Below are positions 1 to 11,849 of a stretch of DNA of 64,000 nt, in pieces. The translations under genes and the position numbers were made by a program. The notes beneath the pieces were generated by a model that had not been told where the DNA came from, did no database searches, and saw only the letters and a list, made by a program, of their open reading frames with translations. Source of the DNA: Phoronis australis (Eukaryota > Phoronida > Phoronidae); the NCBI GenBank assembly GCA_002633005.1, contig NMRA01000046.1, forward strand, positions 684,144-748,143, read 5' to 3'. How positions within the stretch are numbered: position 1 is the first letter of the stretch; every line of letters begins with the position of its first letter.

Positions 1-469
1 GAGCTATCATGGATAAGTATAGTCTCTCCCGCGATATTCCAGGCGACCGGCAGTGGCGCTGCGCACTACGACTCCGTTTCCGTCGTCTGCTCTACTGTGC
101 AATGAAGAAAATTTACCTCATTTTTTTAAAAAAATGGAACCTGAGTGACGATGAAAAAACAGAAGCTGCTGGTAAGATGTGAATTTTAATCGAAGCCTTA
201 GTGAATCACTCAGAAACTCATAATTCTCTCTTTGTCAAACCTTAACTTAAGACGATTTCCAAAGCAATCCCGTCATTATTGCCAACACGAAAAACGGATT
301 TGGTCTTTTGGGCATTTGAAGACTATTTTAAATACGACAAATTTGTTAAGAATCGATGGCACAAAATATAAAACGTGTAATAAGCATTACAAAAAGAAGT
401 AGGTTTCGCACGCAAACGCTGTGGACCATAAACAAGTGGGTCTCTTAGTATGAGATTAGTAGTTAAATC

Positions 470-540
470 GTGGTGGTGTAGTGGTAACGCACGCGCGCAC
501 TAATCGCGAGATCGTGAGTTGGAGTCTTTGATACTTGCAG
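470..540 (+). repeat. tRNA-derived SINE head
   Basis: The sequence has a pol III A-box-like block (tggtgtagtggtaacgc, near 475) and, about 35 bases later, a B-box-like block (gagttggagtc). It is not a functional tRNA: the anticodon arm does not fold cleanly and no matched acceptor stem is seen. This is the usual form of a tRNA-derived SINE 5' region. Family unknown. Confidence 0.45.
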
Positions 541-717
541 TCTTCCCTGTTTGACACGTTCTCAGTTTTTTTATTTTTGCCTTTTTTCTTGAATAATACT
601 TCAGGAATCAAGGAAAATGCTTGATTTTTAGAGGTAAAAACATTCGGTGCTATGTGCATCTATAATCGTGGTTCAGTTTGCGCAAATTCTTACAGCCGGA
701 CAAAATGTTGTGATATC

Positions 718-732
718 CTAGATCCGCCACTG
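718..732 (-). mobile_element. Right terminus of a hAT-like element (fragment)
   Basis: The string ctagatccgccactg is nearly the reverse complement of the CAGTGGCGGATCTACG terminus found at 33878 and 39576. I could not find a matching left terminus with the same flanking 5-mer, so this is probably a truncated copy. Confidence 0.4.
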
Positions 733-1092
733 CATAAGTCTATCCTCTAAGAGGTTTGGCGCCAATGAGCGAGCAGACGGCAAAAAATACTAACAGGTAG
801 CGCAAAATACGTCGAATACATCTGTGGAAAGATGTTGTCGTTTTCACAATAGAAATTTGTTTTTCAAAGGTCAAGAAAAAAAACAATGATACAGAGTCAA
901 AGATAAAAAATAAAATGCAGTGCTTGTGAGGACATAGCAGTAGTCAGGGACGCCCACAAAGTCATGGGCAGCCAGTGTCACATCTACAGGAAAACACCAA
1001 CAAAAGTTCACGAACATCATGCAAAGTCTAATAGGAGCTTAAACTATGGTCGCACACAATACAAAAATCACTACTAAGGAGCGCCAAAGATG

Positions 1093-1509
1093 TCAAACCC
1101 GTCCAAAATCAACGTGAGCCATGGTCTTCTCATCAGCAACACAATTAACCTGAAAAGCCTCCTCTATGAGAACAAAATGGTCACCAGGTGATACAATGGT
1201 CGAATCCGCCGGTGCCACTCGCTGCTTCCCTCCGTGCTTAGCCAGCACGTAGGTATCACCAAAAATGGCGGACTGTGAACAATTTTTAGCCTTGCCATGC
1301 AAGTGGCGTCGCAGCAAGTATTTCGTTGCTGCAGTGATGTTTAATAGCCGCGTGCTTGAAGCACATACATGTACAATAAACACATATCTGGTCGATTTAA
1401 CCGGTGTGTTATTTATACTGTATGAATACAGGACAGTAACGTAAACAAAAGTCATCGAAAGTAGAAAGATGCATTCCGAAAAGGCGCAACCACAATTTCT
1501 AGGATTCAC
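1093..1509 (-). CDS. Hypothetical 138-aa ORF, possible type II membrane protein
   Basis: An ATG-to-stop open frame of 138 codons on the minus strand. Residues about 12-32 form a hydrophobic segment that could be a signal anchor; the rest is hydrophilic with a potential N-glycosylation site (NIT). I recognise no family and see no clear splice partners. An ORF of this length can occur by chance in 64 kb read in six frames, so the call is weak. It could be a real short gene, an exon of a gene running off the left edge, or a repeat-derived frame. Confidence 0.15.
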   Translation of the reverse strand: MNPRNCGCAFSECIFLLSMTFVYVTVLYSYSINNTPVKSTRYVFIVHVCASSTRLLNITAATKYLLRRHLHGKAKNCSQSAIFGDTYVLAKHGGKQRVAPADSTIVSPGDHFVLIEEAFQVNCVADEKTMAHVDFGRV

Positions 1510-3081
1510 ATTTCCTGAACATAAATTTTAAGCGCCGATTTATCTGTGCAACAGACCTTATTTACACTTCAGTCCATCAGTCATGCCAGCATAGACTATA
1601 GAGTATCTATGATGACAGTTTGTTTGCGTAAAGCGCTGCCAGTCGAGAATTCGACTAGCCAATCAGAAACGCCGGTGTAAAAAATTCCCGAGGAAAATTA
1701 AGTGATACCTGCGTGCTGGCTACTGACCACCTAGCGGCAAGTAGGCAACCAGCGAGACGGTGCCGCCGCATTGTCCTGGAAGGTGGCACTGAACAGTTAG
1801 TCTGCGGTCCCGGCCGATTAAAATAGGCCAGGCTTGGGGGCATTTTTTAATTAGGTGTTGTGTGTAAGCCAAGTGAATGTAGCTTGTTTGTATTTGTGAA
1901 CATGTTGAGAATGAAAAAGACCACTTGCTCGGCTGTAGCTGCACTCTTCTTCAAGATGGTGGCCCAGCTGTAATTGTACATTGCTGGTTAGCAACTGATA
2001 AATTGGCCGCGATTTCAGGTAGCCCTCAAACAAGCCAGATTTGCAAAAAACTAGTTGGTTGACAGTACATTTGGACCGCATTTTTGGAATCGGCAGGAAA
2101 TTTGCTTATGGAATCTAATGTTGACTTTAGTCGAGCATCGGCAGCAGTGCGTGCACCCCGGCCAGCCTAAACTTCATAGGGGGGCTCGAATTTTTCGATT
2201 TGTGGGCCTTATACTGGAGGAAATCAACGAGGACTAAAAAAGGAGCCACTTTGTTCAGGCCCAGGAATTGTGCATCCGCGCCGACTTCCCGTGGATTTTG
2301 TGCACTTTTGTCTCGTTTACTCGGACTTCTTGTTTCACTGAGGACTTGGGTGAATTGGGGGGTTTGGTATCCTTTTAAATTCTAACCAGGTATAATGCCG
2401 AAAGGTCATTTGTCGCTAGAAATGTGGTTCTTAGTTTTTGGTCAGAATAAATATTTCGCTTTTACAAATAGTTCGCGACTTAAGTTTTTGCCTTGCAATG
2501 TAAAAACTGATGCAACTCCAAAAAGACACGAATTTTAGGAAAAGATAGAATTTTGCTGTAAACTAGAACTGTCTTGATTAGTATTTTTTCTATAGCTGCG
2601 CTGGTGTAATCCAACTCAGCATTAGCAAACAATGATGTGATTTGATGCTAAACTGCTAGTTAACTTTAATCATGGTTAATAGGCCTTGCGGCCTTACTTC
2701 AAGTTGATATAGTTGAATGTTGGTTAACAAGTTACATAGCGGTTCCCTAGAAAAAGATACTTGATTGATTCCAAATCCTCAAAGGGACAGACAGTCCTCT
2801 AGGAAATGTGTTCATATTAACTTTTCAAACAGTAATTTTGTTATGGTGCTAATTATTACTGTCTCCATGCGTTGAATTCACTCAGTGGAACATTATCATG
2901 CCGTTATCGATTGGTCTAATATATACTCCATGGGCAGTACTGAGTCGTCGCATCCAACACAAGATGTCTAATAAATATCGAAACACGCAGACTGCTGCCA
3001 CTACCGCATACTGATAAGCCGTGGCATGCGTACCAGAAACAAACCTGCTTATTTCGCAATCGCTTTCTATAGCGTTCAATA

Positions 3082-3283
3082 ATGGCTTGTGACGAACGAA
3101 TTCTAAAGATTTTGTCCTTGGTCGCAAGCGGAATTGCTATAGGAACGTTGATTCTTGCCATTGCAACCGACTTCTGGGTTGTGACGGAGGAGGTGAGAGA
3201 GATTACAAACAAGAATGCCAATGTAACAGAGAAAGCTCACGGTTTCTCGCAACAAGGTCTGTGGAGGATATGCTTCAGCTGTA
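3082..3283 (+). CDS. CACNG-like gene 1, exon 1
   Basis: Starts at the ATG of MACDERILK and ends before the strong donor gtaagt at 3284, leaving one base (phase 1). Encodes the short cytosolic N-terminus, helix 1 and the GLWRIC motif. The open frame runs on past the donor, but that extension has no family similarity. Confidence 0.85.
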
Positions 3284-6200
3284 GTAAGTATGGCGGTGAG
3301 GTGCTATCAAAACACTTCACCACTTTATTTGGTCGAGTGGCAATAATTGTATACAAAATTGTGAAAAGTAAACATCAAATCGTCAATTTAGCCTACAGCT
3401 AAAAACGTCCTTGCAAAAGTTAAACGCGGATGTTACGAAACTTCACTTTTTCCGTTATGGCCTTATCTGGAAGCTACTTGGAATAATCATTTATTAATGA
3501 TAATTTTATTGAATTATATAACCAATTCTCTGCGTATAGTCTGCTCATCGTATCACATATCGAGTGCTGTTGATATTATACTTATCCTTCCTTGAACAAC
3601 AATTATGTTGTTGCATGACGATACAGACGTCCTTGCATTCTTGAACACGCAATGACCACTTGTCTACTGAGAATGGGTAAAAACTTGTATCTCGCAAAAT
3701 TAACGACTTGTCCTCAAAAATGTCCTTACAAGGTTGTGGTGGCAAGACGTCTTATCATGAGTAAATATGCTGCTGTACTACGTATCAAGATTCTCTTTTT
3801 ATAGACATGAATCATTACAATCCGGTGGAAATGGATTTTTTTCTGAGGGATGCTTCCTCCTGGCTGAAGAAGTAATGGGGGCAGCGGACACGCGTCTGCC
3901 ATCGTCTTCACCCCAACTAAACTCACATGTCAAACTTTTAGATACCATTCAAATATTTATTTAAAAATGCACTACGGAGGATGACTGAGTTGACGGTTTG
4001 ATACCCCATTTACAAACTGGCTATAACGCTAACGTTTTTTCTAGCACTTTCGCTAGTAGGAAAAACACCAGTCATGTGAACTACGAGTGTCATTAATCTG
4101 CCTTCGCTTTTCTGGCGTTTTCGGCTCAAAAACCCGCTTACTCCAAAGGACTTCCACGAGGAGGGGTAAGAGGCCATTCTTCTATTGTCACATAATCGAG
4201 TCGAGAGGCCTTTCTTTATGGACGCATAATCAATTAATGGCAGGGACTATGAACGTGTTTTGAAGTCAATTTTCACTTAAAGTGGAACCTGCACGGTAAT
4301 TCCTTATCTCTGTGATTGGTCAAATCAGTTAGAAACAAAACATATAGCGACGATGTGAATATGAAGTAGGTTGAAAATTGCGAAATGTTTTTAAGAACGA
4401 GTTTTGTGTCGAAATTCAAGCGTGTCCCATAAGTATGTGACGTGGTGTTGGGTAATAATACTCCATGGTGCGGGCTATGTGAGCCCTCAAGAAATAGGGC
4501 CATCCAATCAGAAACAATAGGTCAAAGGTCATTGAGTGAAAACTAAGATTTTAAGCTAGACACTTCAAATTTATACATCTGTTTAGTAAATGCGATTGAG
4601 TTTGAATTCTAAAGTCTCAGGTCATTTGGTGCAACCATGCGGTCATTAGGTGCATTTTTCTTCTGAAATTTTAACCAATTCATTCATCTTGTATTCTAAA
4701 GTACTTAAAGTAAAACATATGTGATTCTTAGCACTAACCACACTTTTCATCGAGTTAACATTTAGTGCAAAGGTCACCTATAAGCAGAATTTTTTGTTTT
4801 CACATTTGCAAGTTGTCAATGTATACGTAGTTTAGCGTAGATGATGTTCAAGTAGCATTGTCGTTTAGTTCCTGCTGTACATTAGCATAGTTAGGAGCAT
4901 GCAAATACATCTTTAAAATAAAGCGACTTGGGTGGGGAGGAAACAAACTAACAGTTGACAGGGCTCGACATTAACGGTAGTCCGATTGCCCGGGACAACC
5001 AATTTGTTGGTCCGGACAAGCTCACGGCCGAGCAACTTGTCCGACAGTGAAGTTTTGGAAACTATAGTAAATCTGAACGATTAGAACGTCTTTGCAGCAG
5101 TGATAACTCACTTGTTTAGTCATCAGTGTCGGTAAGATGTGGCGCAAATCGCCAAGGTGTTCAACTTGACGAAAATGACCTCTTCGAGGACAGCTCGTCT
5201 GTCTGGCTAGCGTTTTCGTTAGCGTTTTAACCAATGAAACTGCAAGCCTTTTCACCACATTAATTTTGTTCAGGACTGAGTTAACAAAACCCTACAGCTC
5301 CTGTCCTTGAAATGTTCCCACCAGACAGAACGGAATTCATATCAACTGACTAAGCGCAATATTTGTTAGAATCACTAATGAATAACGTCTTGTTGTCCCA
5401 CTGGGAAATGCGTGAACGAAACTATAGCATTAAGAGTATGCACAAGAGAACACTACTACAGCTTGTCCACTTTGACTACGCGATAAACGATTCCCACTGC
5501 CCTTAGATGTTATGCTTTATAAACTTGACAAAAAGTCGATCGACATCGACGTTCATTTAAGGATGCTCAAAGTGTGATAGGTCGAACGTTTTGGTTCTTT
5601 TAGTGTTTGTTAGCCTTCATAGCTTCAAACAAGTTACTTCGGTCATCCACAGATTTTGATTGGAATTTTAAAAAATCTCTTAGGACTGAACACTCAAGTT
5701 AAGAATCGTATAATAACGCGTTGTCGTTTTATCATCTATAAAAATCCTTTTAAAGTGACGCAGTTTGGGGCCGATGAAGCATGAATAAATTGGGCAAAAG
5801 TTGAACAGAATTGCACAATTTTAACAGTTGTTCGCAGCTTTTATCAAAAATACTTTAATATCCCTACGTGAACGTCTTTTTCTTTTGCTTTTATTTTCGC
5901 ACAAATCTGCGAGGCCAGAGACCCTATTCTTCTCTGCCGAGACTATTCAAAATTTTTGAGACTCCGTCAGTGAGGAATCAAGCTGGAGACATGAGCTGTT
6001 CAAAAACAATTTCAGGTTTACGTTAAAATAAAGGAAAAATAAGCATGAATGTCGAGTTATTTCTGGAAGACGAGAAAGGAATGCGAACCCATCCGGTTGC
6101 CAAACAGATGAAGATCGACATTTATGGAAATGTTCAATATCGCACGGCTGTTCAGTACTCGATTTCGTTCCCAATGCTTATTCTCGAGAGTTTACTCGTC

Positions 6201-8423
6201 CAGTGTGCTTCGGCTCTCCTTCTCTTTTTTTCTCATACACTCAGGAGATTAGCTCGCGGATTTCACACTGACATTGATCTCCAATGTACACTGGTCATTT
6301 TCACGGCGCATGGCAACGAAACAGCTGATGAGGTCAACGCCTCGATTTTAATTAACTTTGAAAGCCTTCACTTATGATTCTGGCCAACACTAATAACTTC
6401 AAGAAGTCAGACCTCCCGAAAACAACCGACAAAATAGGGCCTACGTGTTTTGGCCATGAGACCTAATGGCTTCCATTTAAATGATCGCGCATCGACAACT
6501 GACGTCACATGTTCATCTCTGGAAAATGTGCGAGGCTAGCGTCATGTTCACAAATGTCTACAAAAATATCGTCCCTTTTCTCAAAGTGAACTGGTTTATT
6601 CATAAATGTAATTCTCAACTCTTCCTTGTTACACAAGACATTCAATCCATTCGTATCGATCATTAGATTTTTCTAAGTATGTTTCGGCTGCACATGCAAA
6701 TGAAGAGAGTAACAGACAAGGCATTGATCTCTTTCAGAGGAAGTGAATTTGGCACGAACGTGTTACTACATCAACAAACTCAGTCCAGAGAATGAAACTT
6801 TAGCACAACAGTACGACAAAGATTTCGAGACTGTTGAAATTTCAATTTCTCTAGCAAGTAAGTATTCTCTGTTTTGACCATGATTGTTCTGAATAATGGT
6901 GTTTTAAAAGTGTTATAATTTTAAGAATATGCACGCACTCATTATCCAGGCCAATGCGCCTATATCCGGAATATGCCAATGAGAAACCAAGGAGAACTAG
7001 CCATGCGAATGAATATTGACTTATTCGTTACATTGGTAAAGGTTGACTGATATTCAATTTAGGACTAGTATTTGAATGGCCAAAATTACCTCAGGAAAAA
7101 CTCAGACATGGTAATGTTGAAGAATAGTCGTCTGCGCCTGCAAGTGAACTTGAAACTCTTAAGCATGTACGTTTTCATCAGTGTCACAGTCGGTAGACAT
7201 AACTCCTCGATATTTTTTCACACCAACAAAAATGACCATTCTTAGGTTTACATTATAACTGATTACATTGTCGTTTTAGAACGAATTTACAATGCTTCAG
7301 TCTTGGTAGTCAGTGGTTTCTCCGTGCTTGTTATTGCTGCAGCAGTAAGTACCATAGGAAACTTCAAGGAAGACTTCCGAACGTTAATAGGTGGCGTGCT
7401 GTTCGTTGTCTCAGGTGAATGTTTTCTTTTGTAGTGTCATATCACAATGTAAATCAGTGGCGGATTTAAGGGGGGGGGGGAAGGGGGACGTGGCCCCCCT
7501 AAAATTCTCTTAGATTCCATTTGGCAGTACGGGGGTACGAATGTCTGACGGGCAAAATCCTGGCTAATACTCTGCCCTGACCCCCCCCCCCCAACTCAAA
7601 ATCCCTGTAAATACATCTCGTTTCAATACTAATATTAAAATAGAGAGTAATTGTCCTGATCTTTCAGTGTAGCGCATAAGACGTGCGCAAAACCACAACG
7701 ACGTAACCTTGCTGATAAAACACCTCATAACACTTACAAAACTACAGCCTTCGAGGTCATCAATTTTCCGCTAAACAGTCTATACATCAAAGAGGTTTTA
7801 GAATCTGTCACTTCCTTTCAAGAATGAGTTGGTTTTTTTACCTTTTCGTTTGCTACTTTGCGAGTGATCGTGTGAGTGTTCCATATAGGTGCTTGATTCT
7901 CACCGCACACATTTAGTACATGGCAAGCACTGAGTGCGGCTGGACGCAAGTACCACCACTCACGACTAGTCTCTGCATCTCTGCATTTGCCCAGTTATGT
8001 ATCTGAGTCCTGCTAAAAACATTTATTTTTTATTTTTTTACAGGACTGACGCTTATAATGGCTTTAATAACCTACATTAGCGGTGTAAACGACGAAGTTC
8101 ATCATCACCCGCCGCCAAATGAAGACGACAAGGATGGTGTCGGTTTTTTACCAGCCTACAATGCGTCATTCTACATAGCTGGAATATCTTTCTTTTGTAC
8201 AAAAATAGCCGCCGTTGTTTGTATCTCCCTCTACTTTAAGCGTCACAGAAAGCAAGGAAACTTAGAGAAGATAATTCCTGGCCTGTACAAACTGGAAGAA
8301 AAGACTAAAAGTGACAACAACGGATCTGTGAAAACCAATAGTGCCGAAAACACTCCAGAGGCGCCGCTGCCATCACCACCTCATGTAGTTGTTGGGAGGG
8401 CTTCACCGACTGTAATTTATTAA
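3082..8423 (+). CDS. CACNG/TARP-like calcium channel gamma subunit, gene 1 (4 exons)
   Basis: Joined exons 3082-3283, 6738-6857, 7280-7414 and 8044-8423 give 837 nt, 278 aa. The product is a four-helix claudin-superfamily protein of the voltage-gated calcium channel gamma subunit/TARP family, which in other animals modifies calcium channels or AMPA-type glutamate receptors at the plasma membrane. Helix 1 is about residues 9-29, followed by the family motif GLWRIC (first extracellular loop, with NVT as a likely glycosylation site), helix 2 about 112-131, helix 3 about 143-165 and helix 4 about 195-217, then a 61-residue cytosolic tail. Alignment by eye to vertebrate gamma-5/7 runs through helices 2 and 3 (FRTLIGGVLFVVSG resembles the family FVSGIFFILSG block). 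All three introns are phase 1, as in gene 2 at 45054. The tail ends PTVIY, not a class I PDZ ligand, so binding of PSD-95-type scaffolds is not predicted. Confidence 0.85.
4960..5050 (+). repeat. Interspersed repeat of the ggctcgacattaac type
   Basis: Within intron 1 of CACNG-like gene 1. It begins gggctcgacattaacggt and continues with paired tgcccggga and gtccggacaag blocks. A diverged relative in the opposite orientation is seen near 61440-61530 (its reverse complement starts ggcttgacactaac). Class not assigned. Confidence 0.35.
6738..6857 (+). CDS. CACNG-like gene 1, exon 2
   Basis: Acceptor ctctttcag precedes 6738 and donor gtaagt follows 6857. The 120-nt exon enters and leaves in phase 1 and encodes the second part of the first extracellular loop (ARTCYYINKL), whose Cys pairs with the conserved Cys of the GLW-C motif in this superfamily. 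It lacks an ATG and is easily missed by ORF scans. Confidence 0.8.
7280..7414 (+). CDS. CACNG-like gene 1, exon 3
   Basis: Acceptor cgttttag precedes 7280 and donor gtgaat follows 7414; phase 1 on both sides. Encodes helix 2 and the start of helix 3 (GGVLFVVSG across the junction). Confidence 0.85.
7455..7605 (+). mobile_element. hAT-like element fragment with G-rich and C-rich tracts
   Basis: Begins cagtggcggatttaag followed by a long G run, and has a second run of C near 7580. The start matches the terminus seen at 33878 and 39576. The right terminus is missing. Lies in intron 3 of CACNG-like gene 1. Confidence 0.45.
8044..8423 (+). CDS. CACNG-like gene 1, exon 4 (terminal)
   Basis: Acceptor tttttttacag precedes 8044. 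The exon completes helix 3, then encodes a His/Pro/Asp-rich extracellular loop (HHHPPPNEDD), helix 4 and the cytosolic tail rich in Lys, Ser and Pro, ending TVIY and taa at 8421-8423. The second loop is more acidic than in vertebrate homologues. Confidence 0.85.
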
Positions 8424-8474
8424 TAATGAGATGTATTGACTCATTAAATGTGTGTTCGCATACCACCTTTTTGA

Positions 8475-9027
8475 GCTTAAATAAAAAGGGAGGTTATTTG
8501 GGCCACAGTTAAATATACTTTAATGATCCATCTACCTATTAGATCGTTTTTAGATATTTGTTATACTTTTCCCCTTCATTTTATTGTTGTAGAGTACCAC
8601 ATCACGATCTAGAACAATATAAGGCCTTTTGCCCTTTTCATTCGCTTGCTGGTGACTCTGCCTCCTCACTGGTTGATGATTATACCCGTTAAATTTTACA
8701 GCCATTCCGTATTCATTGTTGGTGAAATTAACTGTATTCTCGTGTTGACTTGTTCGGAAGGCAATGGTGTTATCTCAATAACTCTGTTGCACACCTTTCC
8801 TAAAATGATATAATCGGCACCAATGAACAGAATCACAAGTTGTACCACCATGTTCTCAAGCTCACTTACATCCGGGGCATTAATTTTAGAGTTCAAGCAT
8901 AATGTCCAACACACGAGTACTCTGGTAATAGTTACAACCAAAAACTCATAGATTAGCTGTTACAGGTAGATGGATCATTAAAAGTATATTTAACTGTGGC
9001 CCAAATAACCTCCCTTTTTATTTAAGC
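8475..9027. mobile_element. Long-terminal-inverted-repeat element (MITE-like)
   Basis: An arm of 63 bases at 8475-8537 is repeated in inverted orientation at 8964-9027 with one single-base indel. The roughly 430-base interior has no recognised coding content (a minus-strand 81-codon frame at 8696-8941 is probably chance). The left arm starts 52 bases after the stop codon of CACNG-like gene 1. Confidence 0.75.
8480..8485 (+). promoter_or_regulatory. Probable polyadenylation signal of CACNG-like gene 1
   Basis: AATAAA 57 bases past the stop codon, inside the left arm of the inverted-repeat element. A weaker ATTAAA lies at about 8442-8447 and is the alternative. Confidence 0.5.
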
Positions 9028-9559
9028 CAGTGAATATATACGACTCTGAGTTCGACTGACTTTCACCTGACCAAGATTTGTAATCAGCTGCAATTTTATT
9101 ATGTTTATACTTATATTCTGTGAAATCATATTGTACTTATTTAGAACACTATAAATACAAGTTTTGAATAATGAAATCCTGCTTTATGTTTCTTTAGTGC
9201 CGTGCCATTTGTTTGCTCCACATTTTTAACAGGTCTCACAAATGTTCAAATATTGAAGCCTGAACAGATTCCTTGAAGATAATATGTGTTCTTTCAACAT
9301 CGACTCCTCCGAGGGTTGTAAACGCAGGTGTATTTTAATGACCCTCCACAACTGGAGTTCACTTTCAGTTCCTGTGAAGGAAAACAACTCATTCACAAGT
9401 ATAAAAAACAATTTTCACAACTCATTAGCTCTAACACAATTTTCGTGCTCCGCGAAAACGAAATATCATTCTACAAATCGAGATGCGGTTCTTTCCTTAA
9501 CATCGACAAGTTTAGGCACAGCTTAAATAACGTATCTTCAAATTGTAAATGAGGTGGCC

Positions 9560-10450
9560 ATCAATCTTATCATCATATTTTCTTCAAATGTAACCTCATC
9601 GAATGCCAGAGAAACTAATTCTTTCGTGCTCCCAATGGAAACCAATTAATTCAAAATGCTCTCAATTCTTCTAATAATATTTCTACTAAAGTTACATTAT
9701 TATTAAATGGTAGTCGAAACTTCGACCTTTTTCTCAATGAATTCCTCTAAGTAGTGCTAGCAAATTTTTATGTATTGTTTAAATCCTGTTGTTTCTGATT
9801 TCCATATCATTACAATCCCTTTTTTCTTTCCTTTAATATTTTTGTAGTACCATATCTGACTAATAGAATACGTATGTTAAATATTACGTTCATAGTTCTA
9901 TGTATACTACTTTCATCTACGTACTGTCTACAAGTCAGATATAATGATTTCTGGGTTTGTCATTATTTTCCTTGTATGTTCTGAGAATTATTGAATAAAT
10001 ATATATCACTGGAAAAGATAATTTTTAAATTTTATGTAGGTGTGTGTAGTTTGGTCCTTAGCATACTGATAAATGAAATATTGTTGATATACACTTGACC
10101 TTCTCAAAGTGATATCCAAAATATGCTGTCAATATCACATCATTGTCTTAGTTTAAATTATGTTGTGCATCTATGTCGGTTATTAACCTCAGAAAGTCAT
10201 GCCACAATGCTTTAACAAATTTACACTCAGCAAAAATGTGGTCAAAGGTTTCTACAGCTCCCTAAGATGTACACGTTTCCGTGCTAACTATTCTCATTTT
10301 TTGAATAAATTTGGTAAAAACCATTGAACTGATATAATAGTAATAAAATGTTCTCACATAAGGATGTAATAACAGTTTATACAGAACATAGATTTGCTGT
10401 CCGGAATAACAATCAATCAAAATGTATTGTACATCACAAGGCGAGCATAT
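9560..10450 (-). mobile_element. Degenerate LINE retrotransposon 3' end
   Basis: Reading the minus strand, about 10255 down to 10190 translates to ETFDHIFAECKFVKALWHDF, a close match to the zinc-binding segment C-terminal to the reverse transcriptase of many LINEs. Upstream in the same frame is FIQKMRIVSTETC, then a stop, so the copy is dead. Downstream AYFGYHFEKVKCISTIFHLS (about 10110-10050) fits the hydrophobic tail that follows in such proteins. The outer boundaries are not defined by terminal structures and are approximate. Confidence 0.6.
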
Positions 10451-11849
10451 TTCACATGCGTAAATTATGAACGTATATTTACAAGCGTAATTTTATGGGT
10501 GAACGACTTTTTCAGAGCTTACATGACCTGTAACCGGATCTCTTTTATTGGATGTAACGATTACGCTCCTAAAACTCGTGCGTGAAAACCGTCAGTAACT
10601 TTTAGCGTAATGTACGGGCGACACTCCCCTCCCCCCTCAGCGGCCGCTCTGCTCCCGATGGTGCAGTTTTCTGGAAGACAATATGGAGTGTTCCATTGTG
10701 GCATTTTCATCCGGTCTTACTGCATACTGTTCACAAAGATTACTATCGTCCTGTTTACTATTACTATTATAAAGCTTCTCCTGCAAGAGGATTCTTTTTT
10801 TGCATACAATTTACCTTCCATAAACTAAAAACGAGTTATAAGGATATTTATTGCAGGCGGCGGTGTTGTCTCCCGGTGTTGTCTTCACCCCGTTGTTGTT
10901 TTCCCCGGTGTGACAAAGACTAGAGAAAATCTATAATACGCTGATTTTTTCTTGCTGTTAACTTCTCAATTCATTGGTGTGTAGGTAGGTGTATAGCCAC
11001 CAGATGGTGAGGCCGTCGTGTCCAGGAGATGGCTCGCCAAAATTGCATCATGTCAAAATTGACGACATTTCGTGAGTCGCTAAAGAAAGATTTTTCATAT
11101 TTACACGTAGTGGAAGTATCAGAAAGAAAGGACAGTTGGCAAAAGCATTAATGATTTCTTGATATTACTTTTGATGGCCGAGCTTACAAGATAATGTCTT
11201 GCTTTTTTGTTTTAACAAGTTCCCATATAGTAACATATGCAGATAAGGTCTAATCAGATTTCAGCGAGATAAGACGAAGTAAATGGGTCCGTGTACATGA
11301 AACAACGGAGATAATAAAATCTCCCCGATATGACAAAGAGGGGGTACTCTAACGAGGAAATGTTGTATGGCAGATACATGAGCGGCGCAGCCCTGAAATA
11401 AGTGGGGGTGCAATAGTCAGGCGGGGGCGGTTCAAATTTCTAGAACAGTGGGCCTTCGACATTTTGCAAACGTCGACACTGTAGTGTTTTCGGTAAGGCC
11501 TTTGACGCAGCTTAATTAGGGGGAAGGAAAATCTGTATATACAAGGATGACTCTCAGCTCTGTGTTCCTGAGATGAGACGGAATTTGTAATAAGAAAAAT
11601 GAGAATGTTGTGACGGTTCTCGCAAAGAACGGGACTCAAATTCCGATGTAATGTGGTCCAGAAAGAGAACGTTCTCGCATTACCTCCTGCCAAAATTTGA
11701 AATCAGGCATGCTTAAATGAGTGATTACACCTCATTACATGCTCGGACGAAAGTATGAAGTTTAGTTGGAGAACTGAGGACTTGGTGGTATTTTTGCGTG
11801 TTACTTAAGTTGCTTACATCGCCGGAAATGGGAACAGCCCACTATTTGG

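Larger units (their letters stand above)
1..3081. other. Gene-poor left flank
   Basis: No gene with recognisable homology is visible upstream of the first CACNG-like exon. The stretch holds a tRNA-like SINE head, the right end of a hAT-like element, one weak minus-strand ORF (1093-1509) and a fragment at about 2165-2245 that resembles one at 13225-13305 (both contain a run close to ggggggctcgaattt). The promoter of the 3082 gene should lie here, but I see no clear TATA or initiator element. Confidence 0.5.

Noticed and set aside
470-540. Functional tRNA gene
   Set aside because: A/B boxes are present but no proper cloverleaf or acceptor stem; a SINE head is a better fit. Same reasoning for 38437 and 60105.
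51-732. Complete hAT-like element between cagtggcgct at 51 and the terminus at 732
   Set aside because: The left sequence diverges after nine bases and the flanking 5-mers (accgg and cataa) do not match.
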